From Pyrodictiaceae archaeon (GTDB taxonomy: Archaea > Thermoproteota > Thermoprotei_A > Sulfolobales > Pyrodictiaceae), in NCBI GenBank assembly GCA_027046105.1, contig JALTZQ010000004.1, positions 1 through 29,127 on the forward strand: a DNA stretch of 29,127 bases, given 5' to 3'. A program made the position numbers and the translations under genes. Under the pieces are notes generated by a model that was given only the letters and a program-made list of their open reading frames with translations, made no database searches and was not told the origin of the DNA. This document shows, one piece after another, positions 7,871 to 14,573 of the stretch (its first letter is position 1; each line of letters starts with the position of its first letter).

Positions 7871-8509
7871 TTGCCCCTAGAAGAACCGTTGGAGAAGCCT
7901 GGAGGCGCACGTGCCGTGGATGAGCGGTTAAAGAGAATTGCTCGTGCCTATGAGGAAATCCTTGATGCACTACCCGTTGGTGATTGGAGGAGTAGTGAGA
8001 GTCTAAGAGATACACCATTACGTGCGGCTCGTGCTCTTTTAGAGCTTTTACGGGGATACGAGGAACCCGATTGGAATGCGATATCGTTTGAGGAACCTGC
8101 TCAATACCTTGAAGATAACGACTTAGTTGTTGTTGCAGGAATCAAGTTTGCTAGTCTTTGTGAACACCATCTACTCCCCATAATAGGCCGTGCCCATGTA
8201 GCCTATGTGCCCAGAGGTAAGGTGATAGGATTATCCAAGATACCAAGGATAGTCAATTATGTTTCTTCGAGGCTACAAGTCCAGGAAAGGCTTACAGCCC
8301 AAATAGCTGATCTCGTAGAAGAACATACAGGTAGTGGTGATGTAATGGTTGTAACGGAGGCTTTACACATGTGTTCATGCATAAGAGGGGTACGCTCATG
8401 TTCACCCATGCTTGTTGTTGCAGCACGTGGGATTTTTCGCAAGGATGCTAGACTACGTAATCATGTTATGGAGTTGATAAAAGCATATAGATTAGAAGTG
8501 CGTCTATGA
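7871..8509 (+). CDS. folE: GTP cyclohydrolase I, FolE type
   Basis: It converts GTP to 7,8-dihydroneopterin triphosphate, the entry to pterins and to the preQ0/archaeosine tRNA modification. The protein has 212 residues. The zinc ligands are visible as C97 and H100 in SLCEHH and C168 in HMCSC, with H99 and H166 at catalytic positions; the [14 protein letters not shown] helix is nearly identical to bacterial FolE. Many archaea use the unrelated MptA instead, so a type I enzyme is informative. The start is uncertain: TTG 7871 has no clear ribosome-binding site, while GTG 7916 follows a GGAGG at about ten bases. It converges on the aldolase gene with only two bases between stops. Confidence 0.93.
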   Translation: MPLEEPLEKPGGARAVDERLKRIARAYEEILDALPVGDWRSSESLRDTPLRAARALLELLRGYEEPDWNAISFEEPAQYLEDNDLVVVAGIKFASLCEHHLLPIIGRAHVAYVPRGKVIGLSKIPRIVNYVSSRLQVQERLTAQIADLVEEHTGSGDVMVVTEALHMCSCIRGVRSCSPMLVVAARGIFRKDARLRNHVMELIKAYRLEVRL

Positions 8510-8511
8510 AG

Positions 8512-9129
8512 TTATCGAGTCAACTCCCCTAAGCTCATACGTGCTAATACTATCTTTGCAGCATCCTCAAGAGCTTCAAGCCTATCAAGAGCCTCATAAA
8601 TAGCTTCCACGGGATCTGATGATAGTCCTACAGCAACAGCACCATGCTTTTCAAGCACAGCCACATTGCATCTACTTAATGCCTTAGCAGCCTCCTTTGC
8701 CAGTTGCTCAGTACCAGGCTCAAGAAGAGGGACAAAACCTACGCAGTCGCCGATATAATAACGTGCCTCGACACCAGCAGACAAGATATTATCAAGAGCT
8801 CCGAGATCACTTGCAGCCACCGTGAGCGGACAATGAGCATGAACCACAGCATTAACATCTTCCCTATCACGGTATATAGCAAGATGTAGCCTGTATTCAC
8901 TACTTGGTTTTCCCTCAATAATAGTACCGTCAATACCCATAACAGCGATATCACTAGGCTGTAATAGGGGCTTTGCAACACCACTAGGAGTGATGTAGAT
9001 GAATGTTGTACCGTCGGGCAATGCTAATCTAGCACTGGCATTACCGCCACGGAGATTAACAAGGCCGCGCATATGTAGTAACCGCATAGCCTCAGCCAGA
9101 GCCCGACGTATGCGAGAACCAACAGTCAA
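8512..9129 (-). CDS. Class II aldolase (FucA/AraD family), fuculose-phosphate aldolase-like
   Basis: This is a zinc-dependent aldolase of 205 residues. The phosphate-binding GGNASAR is near residues 28-34, TPSG is at 47-50, the catalytic glutamate is E78 in PSSEYRLH, and the zinc histidines are H97 and H99 in VVHAHCP plus H162 in EKHGAV. All key residues are intact. In methanogens a related enzyme makes lactaldehyde from fuculose 1-phosphate; the substrate here is not known. The start is TTG at 9129. TATA-like sequences lie at about 9167-9174 (ATTTATTT on the minus strand) and 9192-9200. It meets folE tail to tail. Confidence 0.85.
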   Translation of the reverse strand: MTVGSRIRRALAEAMRLLHMRGLVNLRGGNASARLALPDGTTFIYITPSGVAKPLLQPSDIAVMGIDGTIIEGKPSSEYRLHLAIYRDREDVNAVVHAHCPLTVAASDLGALDNILSAGVEARYYIGDCVGFVPLLEPGTEQLAKEAAKALSRCNVAVLEKHGAVAVGLSSDPVEAIYEALDRLEALEDAAKIVLARMSLGELTR

Positions 9130-9491
9130 ACTACGAAGACACCCACCCTACAACACCATATCGAAGAAATAAATCCATCGCTAGCACTCCTCAATTTTAA
9201 GCCAGTAAACTAGACGTTAATGGAGCATAGGCATAGCTTGCGACCTCGAATACTTGCTAGTGAAAAGCATTCCCATAACCATTATGAAGCCTTGCCATAT
9301 GATTGTGGAGGCTCCTAGCAACCATCTATTCTATCAACTCCACTATAGAGGCGAAGCCGATCATAGCAGCAAAATTGAGGAAAGATTAATTGAAAGGAGG
9401 AGTTTATGCTTAAGAATTAAATATTATCACGATCATGGAGTTGCTGGCTCCGATATAGGTGTTACCTAGAGGATTACATGGTGGGTTTGCC
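9130..9491. other. Intergenic region between the divergent aldolase and nep1 genes
   Basis: This stretch of 362 bases has no gene I can support. It holds the putative promoter of the aldolase on the minus strand (9167-9200) and, on the plus strand, an AT-rich TTAAATATT near 9416-9424 that could be the nep1 TATA box. A 71-codon frame at 9254-9469 has no recognisable features, and its end overlaps the candidate nep1 leader. I looked for C/D-box sRNA motifs and found no convincing pair. Confidence 0.5.
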
Positions 9492-10190
9492 ATGGAGCAG
9501 AAGAAACTATACTTAGTGATAGCAGAGGCCTCGCTTGAGACCGTTCCACGTGAGCTATGGAGCCACCCGGCTGTCTATAAAACAGCAAGGCGTAAAAGGA
9601 AAACACCCGGCCAAATACTGCTAGACCGTGCACTTCACCATCAAGCAATGAGAACTCTTCGTGATGCACATAAAAGAGGGCGACCAGATATTGTACATAT
9701 TAGCCTCCTTGAGGCGCTATCAAGTCCTTTAAATAGGGAAGGACGGCTTATAACACTTGTACACACCATAGGCGATTATGTCCTCTTTATAGATCCCTCG
9801 ACAAGGCTTCCACGAAACTATAACCTCTTTATAGGATTGATGGAACAGCTTTTTGATAGGGGTCAAGTGCCCCCTGAAGCCTCTAAACCCCTCATAATGT
9901 TAAAGCCGATGAGATTACGAGATCTTATTGAACGACACTGTCCACGTCCGGTAATACTGCTTGCAGAGGATGGTGAGAAGAAGAGATTACGCACTATAGC
10001 CGAGGAGGTAGTTAGGCGAGACCTTAAGGCTACGGTGGTTATAGGTGGTTTTCCTCATGGGGACTTTAGTAGGGAGGCTTACGACGTGGCAGACCGTGTC
10101 TACGCTATATATGGTGGTAAGCCTTTGGAGACTTGGACTGTTGTCTCGCACTTGTTAGCACTAATAGCTGATCAAGCTGGGATAGTATAG
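9492..10190 (+). CDS. nep1: Nep1/Emg1 16S rRNA pseudouridine N1-methyltransferase (SPOUT)
   Basis: This small-subunit ribosome assembly factor methylates N1 of a pseudouridine in helix 35 of 16S rRNA. The 232-residue SPOUT/trefoil-knot protein shows the family features: N-terminal LYLVIAEASLE, the RRKTPGQILLDRALHH-like basic segment, RGRPDIVHISLLEAL, HTIGDYVLFIDPSTRLPRNYN, and the knot region VVIGGFPHGDFS. The frame is open back to 9459, but ATG 9492 has a GGTGG ribosome-binding site at about seven bases and gives the expected N-terminus. It begins a plus-strand run of RNA-related genes: the small membrane ORF, tRNA-Glu, rnp4, CRM protein and S19e. Confidence 0.93.
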   Translation: MEQKKLYLVIAEASLETVPRELWSHPAVYKTARRKRKTPGQILLDRALHHQAMRTLRDAHKRGRPDIVHISLLEALSSPLNREGRLITLVHTIGDYVLFIDPSTRLPRNYNLFIGLMEQLFDRGQVPPEASKPLIMLKPMRLRDLIERHCPRPVILLAEDGEKKRLRTIAEEVVRRDLKATVVIGGFPHGDFSREAYDVADRVYAIYGGKPLETWTVVSHLLALIADQAGIV

Positions 10191-10205
10191 GGGTGAATAG
10201 GTTTC

Positions 10206-10604
10206 ATGGCTATAAGCCAGGTTCTTACAGCGAATGGTTTTGCTGCAGGAGTGCTTATAGTTGCAGTATTCACCATAATGGCTAGAATGGCATACCCTTC
10301 ACCTAAGATGCGCGTAGCATCGGTAACCACTGCGCTAGTGGCAATGCTTATCCTCATCGTACACGACTATTATGTAGCAATGGTCATGGCTAGTAAGATA
10401 GCTCATTATACACTAGCCCCCCTACTACAAGTCACTGTATATGTAAATGGTGCTGGCTCTGCGGCATTAGACTACAGTCAACTCTTAGCCATATACATAG
10501 CATTGGAATTGGTGTTACAATCAAGAACAAAAACAGATATAACCCCACAGCAAGCAACATCAACACCACAACACGGCCAGAACCTACAAGAGCTGCCGCG
10601 GTAG
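10206..10604 (+). CDS. Small membrane protein, unknown function; 3' end overlaps tRNA-Glu
   Basis: I do not recognise this 132-residue protein. Hydrophobic stretches at residues ~8-28, ~38-60 and ~88-106 suggest two to three transmembrane helices, followed by a polar, Gln/Thr-rich tail. The ATG at 10206 has a GGGGTGA ribosome-binding site about ten bases upstream and begins 15 bases after nep1, so it is likely to be translated from the same mRNA. Its last three codons (CCG CGG TAG) lie mostly inside the tRNA-Glu gene. The TAG is formed by tRNA nucleotides 8-10, two of which (U8 and G10) are strongly conserved in tRNAs. It could be a lineage-specific gene; a chance frame is possible but less likely given the ribosome-binding site and hydrophobic pattern. 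Confidence 0.6.
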   Translation: MAISQVLTANGFAAGVLIVAVFTIMARMAYPSPKMRVASVTTALVAMLILIVHDYYVAMVMASKIAHYTLAPLLQVTVYVNGAGSAALDYSQLLAIYIALELVLQSRTKTDITPQQATSTPQHGQNLQELPR

Positions 10605-10672
10605 TATAGCCCGGCCAAGTATGCGGGCCTCTCGAGCCCGTGACCCGGGTTCAAATCCCGGCCGCGGCACCA
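10595..10672 (+). tRNA. tRNA-Glu (CUC anticodon), CCA encoded
   Basis: A full cloverleaf can be drawn. The acceptor stem GCCGCGG pairs with CCGCGGC, with discriminator A and genomic CCA. The D-stem GTAT pairs with GTAT (with G-U pairs, as usual in tRNA-Glu). The anticodon stem CGGGC/GCCCG holds a seven-base loop CTCTCGA with anticodon CTC, and the T-stem CCGGG/CCCGG holds the loop TTCAAAT. It has no intron. No TATA box is visible 20-40 bases upstream, where the sequence is coding, so it may be cut from a nep1-operon transcript. A CTTAAAC just after the gene may be the promoter of rnp4. Confidence 0.95.
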
Positions 10673-10719
10673 CCTTAAACTTCTACACGCTTCCCAACCC
10701 ATAATGAGGCCTTGGATCC

Positions 10720-11031
10720 ATGAAGTCTCCTAGACGACTAGTAGTTGATATTGGTCTACAGCGTGTAAGACTTCTCTACTCTTATGCTGTTGAAGCCGTG
10801 AGGAAAGGAGACTATAATCATGCTCGCTACCTCATCTCTGTAGCACTATCAATTCTTCGTAGGTTGAGGCTCCGGAAGCCACTACTTATTCGCCGAGGAA
10901 TTTGCAAGAATTGTCTCATACCCTTAGTACCGGGATTAACTTCCACCGTAAGAATACGTCGTAATAGAGTCATTGTAACCTGTAGACTATGTGGGTATAT
11001 TAGGAGGTATCCGCTTACAAGTACACGTTAA
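10720..11031 (+). CDS. rnp4: Ribonuclease P protein component 4 (Rpp21 homolog)
   Basis: This is a protein subunit of archaeal RNase P, which matures tRNA 5' ends. The 103-residue protein has a basic helical N-terminal half and a zinc ribbon with C62, C65, C88 and C91 (CKNC and CRLC). The NHARYLISVALSILRR helix and VPGLTSTVRIRRNR strand match the Rpp21/Rnp4 family. The start is ATG at 10720, without a clear ribosome-binding site; CTTAAAC at about 10674-10680 could be a TATA box. It lies 47 bases downstream of tRNA-Glu, a substrate of the holoenzyme, and 18 bases before the CRM protein gene. Confidence 0.93.
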   Translation: MKSPRRLVVDIGLQRVRLLYSYAVEAVRKGDYNHARYLISVALSILRRLRLRKPLLIRRGICKNCLIPLVPGLTSTVRIRRNRVIVTCRLCGYIRRYPLTSTR

Positions 11032-11049
11032 CAAGAATGCTGAGCAAGG

Positions 11050-11433
11050 GTGGAAAGGATAGTGCCGAGCAGTATTGATCTAAAGAAGCTTAAAGAAGTT
11101 GTACAGCAAGGGCCAGCAGACGTCATTATTGGCAAGAAGGGTTTGTATAAGGGTGTACTGGAAGAGATAAAACGTCGCTTAAAAGAGAAGGAGGTTATTA
11201 AGGTACGTGTACTAAAGAGTGCATTGAAAGTAACAGGACTTGACCGTAAAGCTATTGCAAGGGAGGTTGCCAAGCGTGTTGGAGCCGTCCTCTTAGATAT
11301 ACGTGGTCGTACTTTTGTACTATACCGGCCTGGTAAAAAGGGTAGAGGAGAGGATAAAACCCCAGGTATGCATGAAAGGCGTAGGAGGGCGAGGACATGG
11401 TCACAGCGCTCGAAGTCCCAGCAGACCTCTTAA
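11050..11433 (+). CDS. CRM/YhbY-domain RNA-binding protein
   Basis: This is a small RNA-binding protein (127 residues) of the YhbY/CRM group, associated in bacteria with ribosomal subunit maturation. The fold signature is visible: [30 protein letters not shown] (GxxG-like loop and following helix), then [28 protein letters not shown], the typical last helix and strand. The C-terminal tail is lysine/arginine rich. The start is GTG at 11050; GTG at 11062 is an alternative. Its 3' end overlaps rps19e by 37 bases, so expression is probably coupled to the ribosomal protein. Confidence 0.88.
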   Translation: MERIVPSSIDLKKLKEVVQQGPADVIIGKKGLYKGVLEEIKRRLKEKEVIKVRVLKSALKVTGLDRKAIAREVAKRVGAVLLDIRGRTFVLYRPGKKGRGEDKTPGMHERRRRARTWSQRSKSQQTS

Positions 11434-11858
11434 TACGTAGGGTTGCAGAGAAACTAAAGAAAGAGTATCCACAAGTAAAGCCTCCAGTCTGGGCTTACTA
11501 TGTAAGAACCGGTGTTAATAGAGAGAGGCCACCAGAGGATTCGGACTGGTGGTACTATAGAGCTGCATCAATACTACGAAAACTATACAAGAGAGGCACA
11601 CCAGTAGGTATTGAAAGACTTCGTACAGCTTATGGCGGAAGAATGAATAGGGGTGCAGCGCCAGAACACTTCTACAAGGGGTCTGGCTCTATTGTGAGAA
11701 AGATACTTCAACAGCTAGAAAGAGCAGGTCTAGTAGTCAAGGTGAGAGGAAAAGGTAGAACCTTATCACCACGTGGCCGCTCACTACTTGATAATACAGC
11801 GTACGAGATTATGAAGGAGCTTGCTGAGAAGAACCCAGAACTCAAAAAATACCTCTAA
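11397..11858 (+). CDS. rps19e: 30S ribosomal protein S19e
   Basis: This is a small-subunit ribosomal protein shared by archaea and eukaryotes. The 153 residues cover the family motifs [48 protein letters not shown] and a winged-helix C-terminal half with [16 protein letters not shown]. The start is ATG at 11397, with a GAGG stretch immediately upstream inside the CRM gene. Its stop codon is interlocked with that of the facing RHH gene in a shared CTAA. Confidence 0.97.
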   Translation: MVTALEVPADLLIRRVAEKLKKEYPQVKPPVWAYYVRTGVNRERPPEDSDWWYYRAASILRKLYKRGTPVGIERLRTAYGGRMNRGAAPEHFYKGSGSIVRKILQQLERAGLVVKVRGKGRTLSPRGRSLLDNTAYEIMKELAEKNPELKKYL

Positions 11859-12079
11859 GTGGTTATGTCTATCTCAAATACTGGCCCACGATGCCTCGTC
11901 TCCTCTATCTCAAACCTCATCCTCTTATAGTACTCTACGGGTATACCTTCGCTCCTCAAGAGCATCTCAATAGCCATTCTTATTGCTTCACTACGCGTTA
12001 TGCGTCTACTCTTAGCATAAGTGTCTAGAGCCTCTAAGAGACCATGATCGATCTTAAATGTGACTATTCTTTGAGGCAT
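11855..12079 (-). CDS. Ribbon-helix-helix (CopG/MetJ-type) DNA-binding protein
   Basis: This is a 74-residue regulator. The N-terminal strand [10 protein letters not shown] is followed by two helices, [14 protein letters not shown] and [14 protein letters not shown], the standard ribbon-helix-helix pattern in which the strand pairs in a dimer and contacts the major groove. The C-terminal ~25 residues ([24 protein letters not shown]) are unusual for a minimal CopG and could form an extra strand. I prefer ATG 12079; the frame is open back to 12112. Its target is unknown. It is divergent from marC across about 215 bases, so that promoter region is a candidate target. Confidence 0.82.
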   Translation of the reverse strand: MPQRIVTFKIDHGLLEALDTYAKSRRITRSEAIRMAIEMLLRSEGIPVEYYKRMRFEIEETRHRGPVFEIDITT

Positions 12080-12294
12080 GCCCTTTATACACCCATGAGG
12101 TGGTATTACCACTATTATGCGGCGTTATTTTGTGTGACTGGGCCCTGAGTCCATGGAGAGGGGGTTAGCCGAAAGCATTCTGGAAGGACGAGAGTAAGGG
12201 ATAAAAGCCTAGAAGGTAGCATTCACTGGAAAACTCGTCCCTAAGATTGGCATACAGTGTGGTCGCTTCGGATAGGAAATGTGTGGTGAGAGGC

Positions 12295-12909
12295 ATGGAT
12301 TTTACAAGTTTTCTACTTATGGTGTTTAGTGTTTATGGCCAGGTTGTTGCCGTTATGAACCCCTTTACCGCGGTTAATAACTTTCTAACGCTCACCGAGG
12401 GTATGCCTGGTTTAGAGCGTGCAGGTGTGCTTCGTAAGGCAATGATTGTTGTACTAGTACTTGGTTTTATCTTCATATTTGCTGGTAGAGCAATTCTCGA
12501 GTTCTACCATTTGAGTCTTAATGCTCTTCGATTTGGGGGTGGTGTATTATTAATGTACATTGCTATTGATATGTTGAGTGGTAGTCCTAAGACAAGAACT
12601 GTAGATCCAAGTGAGGTAGCAGTAGTCCCATTAGCTACCCCTATGATAATAGGGCCGGGCACAATGACTCTTCTCATAAATCTTGCTGCAACAGTGGATC
12701 TTCCTGTTGTTGTAGTGGCATTTCTACTCTCATCTGCCACTATAGCAGTTTCTCTAAGAGCGGCTACATGGATGCAACGTGTACTAGGAAGAAACGGTGT
12801 AAAGGCCATGGCAAGGTTCATGGCGTTAATAATAGCAGCGGTTGCAGCTGAGATGCTACATACGGCAGTTGTATCGTGGACCACAGAGTTCCTTCAGAGT
12901 CGGCCCTAA
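12295..12909 (+). CDS. MarC (UPF0056) family integral membrane protein
   Basis: This is a polytopic membrane protein of unknown transport role, about 204 residues from ATG 12295. Six hydrophobic segments are visible. Family motifs are MNPFTAVNNFLTLT in the first loop, LNALRFGGGVLLMYIAIDML, and PLATPMIIGPGTMTLLI in the second half, reflecting the internal repeat around NP and GPG. The frame is open to TTG 12247, but the ATG has a GGTGAGAGG ribosome-binding site and starts at the first helix. ATAAAAG at about 12201-12207 is a likely TATA box. Its stop is interlocked with that of the YHS-domain gene in a CTAA. Confidence 0.9.
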   Translation: MDFTSFLLMVFSVYGQVVAVMNPFTAVNNFLTLTEGMPGLERAGVLRKAMIVVLVLGFIFIFAGRAILEFYHLSLNALRFGGGVLLMYIAIDMLSGSPKTRTVDPSEVAVVPLATPMIIGPGTMTLLINLAATVDLPVVVVAFLLSSATIAVSLRAATWMQRVLGRNGVKAMARFMALIIAAVAAEMLHTAVVSWTTEFLQSRP

Positions 12910-13109
12910 CACTCACAATAGAGGCTATAAATTAAATCTTCATCATCCCCGTATTGGTACCCTCTCGCATACCGCTCGGGATTCCTGCGAAAAGCGACAT
13001 AGCAGATCCTACTACAAAAGTAATACACATTACCATTGTATACTACGCGGTATCGTGCCCTGCTGGGATCTAACAAGACACCACACACTGGGTCGCGAAC
13101 AAACCCCAT
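12906..13109 (-). CDS. YHS-domain protein
   Basis: This is a 67-residue protein made almost only of a YHS domain: FVRDPVCGVLLDP at the start, VYNGNVYYFCSRICYVAFRRNPERY in the middle. The cysteines of DPVC, FC and IC fit the metal-binding pattern of this domain, which occurs in heavy-metal ATPases and as stand-alone proteins thought to bind metal ions. I take ATG 13109; TTG 13133 is in frame but lies between the TATA box and the probable transcription start. The distance of about 31 bases between TATA and ATG supports a leaderless mRNA. Confidence 0.87.
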   Translation of the reverse strand: MGFVRDPVCGVLLDPSRARYRVVYNGNVYYFCSRICYVAFRRNPERYARGYQYGDDEDLIYSLYCEC

Positions 13110-13135
13110 ATCAGCAGCCCCTAGAAAATTCAAAA

Positions 13136-13143
13136 GTTTATTA
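13136..13143 (-). promoter_or_regulatory. TATA box of the YHS-domain gene
   Basis: The minus strand reads TAATAAAC, centred about 31 bases before the ATG at 13109. This spacing places the transcription start at or beside the start codon and decides between the two possible starts. Confidence 0.55.
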
Positions 13144-13412
13144 CTAGCGGGTTATAGAAACTATCTCCTCGTTAGTGCTTGCCTAGGGCACTCCTTTAAT
13201 TAGAGCTTTAGACTGCTCTTTCTTCCACGTGGCTTTATGTAGGTATATTGGCTGGCTGGAGAAGGAGGGTTCAATTGCAAGAGCTATCCGTCTATGTCTC
13301 ATTAATCACATCCTCCTCACATATAATGGTACATGATTATAATAGTTTTGGTGTCGAGGATATGTTAGTGCTTACGTGGCTTTAGGGGTAGTTGTAGGAG
13401 GCTGTATTCGGA
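13144..13412. other. Intergenic region upstream of the amidohydrolase gene, with a split repeat
   Basis: No gene is supported here. A TATA-like TTATAATA at about 13337-13344 could drive the amidohydrolase gene. Two short direct repeats occur: GTTAGTGCTT at 13171-13180 and 13364-13373, and ACGTGGCTTTA at 13227-13237 and 13374-13384. In the second copy the two units are adjacent; in the first they are 46 bases apart. Confidence 0.5.
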
Positions 13413-14573
13413 TTGGCCCAGGGCTTTGGATTAAGAGTCTCATATGCTCTTGTTGGTGAGTCTCTAGAGCCTGTAGGAGCTGTTTGTATAGAAGTGTATG
13501 ATGATGGAGTTATTGGTATTGGCTCTTCCTGTGGTGTACCAAGGGTTATTGACCTTAGAGGCTTTGTTGCTTTGCCTCCACTTTGCAACGGCCACCTCCA
13601 TGTAATGGACTCGGCTATTCCAGAGTATGGTGAGGGTAGTGAGCTCTCCGAACTAGTAAGCCATCCACACGGTCTTAAATACAGGCTTTTAGCTTCAACT
13701 CCTCTGCCAATTATACGTGATAGCGTTTTACGTACATTTAAGCGTGTACTTAGCGAAGGTGTCTTATTTACTGGTGTTTATGCTGAATTAGGCCTCAAGG
13801 GTGCTAAACTAGTAACTGACCTATATGCTAGCCTAGGCATTGAAGGTCGTGTCCTTGCACAGCCAATTACTAAATCCGTGTACGAGTACCTAGATGTGGC
13901 TAGAATGATAGGTGGTATAGGCTTTGACACAGTATTCGATATCGATAGTCATGGACGAAGACTTATCGCAATACTTTCAAGAACTAGTGGTTGGATAGTT
14001 CACGTCCACGTGTCTGAAACCAGAGAGTTATATGAGGCCAGAGACTATGAGTATATCGATGAACTTGCACCGACAGCTTTTATTCACGGCATATATATGG
14101 ATGTAGATGAACTAGCTTCCCTCCTTGACCAAGGCTATTCATGGATCATATGCCCGCGTAGCAATACGTTACTAGCTAAGACTTCTCCTCCACTTGCCAA
14201 AGCCTACTGGTTATGGAGAAAAGGGTACCGTAGCATAGGGTTAGGCACAGATAATGCAGCATGGATTCCTCCTAGTATAGGCGTTGAACTTGAGTACTCG
14301 TATATTCTCTACGCGTGGCGTAGCGGTGACCCCGAAGACTATGCAAGAATGCTCATCCATACAACCACTCTTGGTTGCTACCGAGCACTTGGCCTACCAC
14401 CCTCTGTTCTCGAATCCGGGGTAAAACTTGGGGCAATAGTTCTCGCTGGGATAGAAGATATCGAGTATAGCGGTGCACCATTATCCACAATAGTTAAGCG
14501 TCTTTCAACAGCACACCAGGTAAAGATAGTTAGACAAGTGGATGAAGAGCCTATTCTAGTAAGTGATTTTTGA
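13413..14573 (+). CDS. Amidohydrolase-superfamily metal-dependent hydrolase (cytosine deaminase/chlorohydrolase-like)
   Basis: This is a cytoplasmic metal-dependent deaminase or hydrolase of 386 residues. The superfamily ligands are all visible: H61 and H63 in NGHLHVMD, H197/H199 in VHVHVSET, H225 in FIHGIYMD and D280 in GLGTDNAAW. The SET motif after the third His and CPRSNTLL resemble the COG0402 group (deaminases of purines, pyrimidines, triazines). The substrate cannot be named. The start TTG at 13413 follows a GGAGG at about 12 bases, somewhat long. The FAD oxidoreductase gene starts inside its last 11 bases, so the two enzymes are probably made together and may act on one compound. Confidence 0.85.
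   Translation: MAQGFGLRVSYALVGESLEPVGAVCIEVYDDGVIGIGSSCGVPRVIDLRGFVALPPLCNGHLHVMDSAIPEYGEGSELSELVSHPHGLKYRLLASTPLPIIRDSVLRTFKRVLSEGVLFTGVYAELGLKGAKLVTDLYASLGIEGRVLAQPITKSVYEYLDVARMIGGIGFDTVFDIDSHGRRLIAILSRTSGWIVHVHVSETRELYEARDYEYIDELAPTAFIHGIYMDVDELASLLDQGYSWIICPRSNTLLAKTSPPLAKAYWLWRKGYRSIGLGTDNAAWIPPSIGVELEYSYILYAWRSGDPEDYARMLIHTTTLGCYRALGLPPSVLESGVKLGAIVLAGIEDIEYSGAPLSTIVKRLSTAHQVKIVRQVDEEPILVSDF

Noticed and set aside
9254..9469. 71-codon plus-strand frame in the aldolase-nep1 gap
   Set aside because: No family features, no ribosome-binding site of note, and it runs into the probable nep1 leader; irregular composition suggests a chance frame.
12842..13147. 101-codon plus-strand frame across the end of marC and the YHS gene
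   Set aside because: It is antisense to the YHS-domain gene, whose motif is clear; the encoded peptide is rich in His, Arg and Tyr without pattern.
13144..13412. C/D-box guide RNA in intergenic regions (also checked at 9130-9491 and 26302-26508)
   Set aside because: No properly spaced RTGATGA and CTGA box pair was found on either strand.
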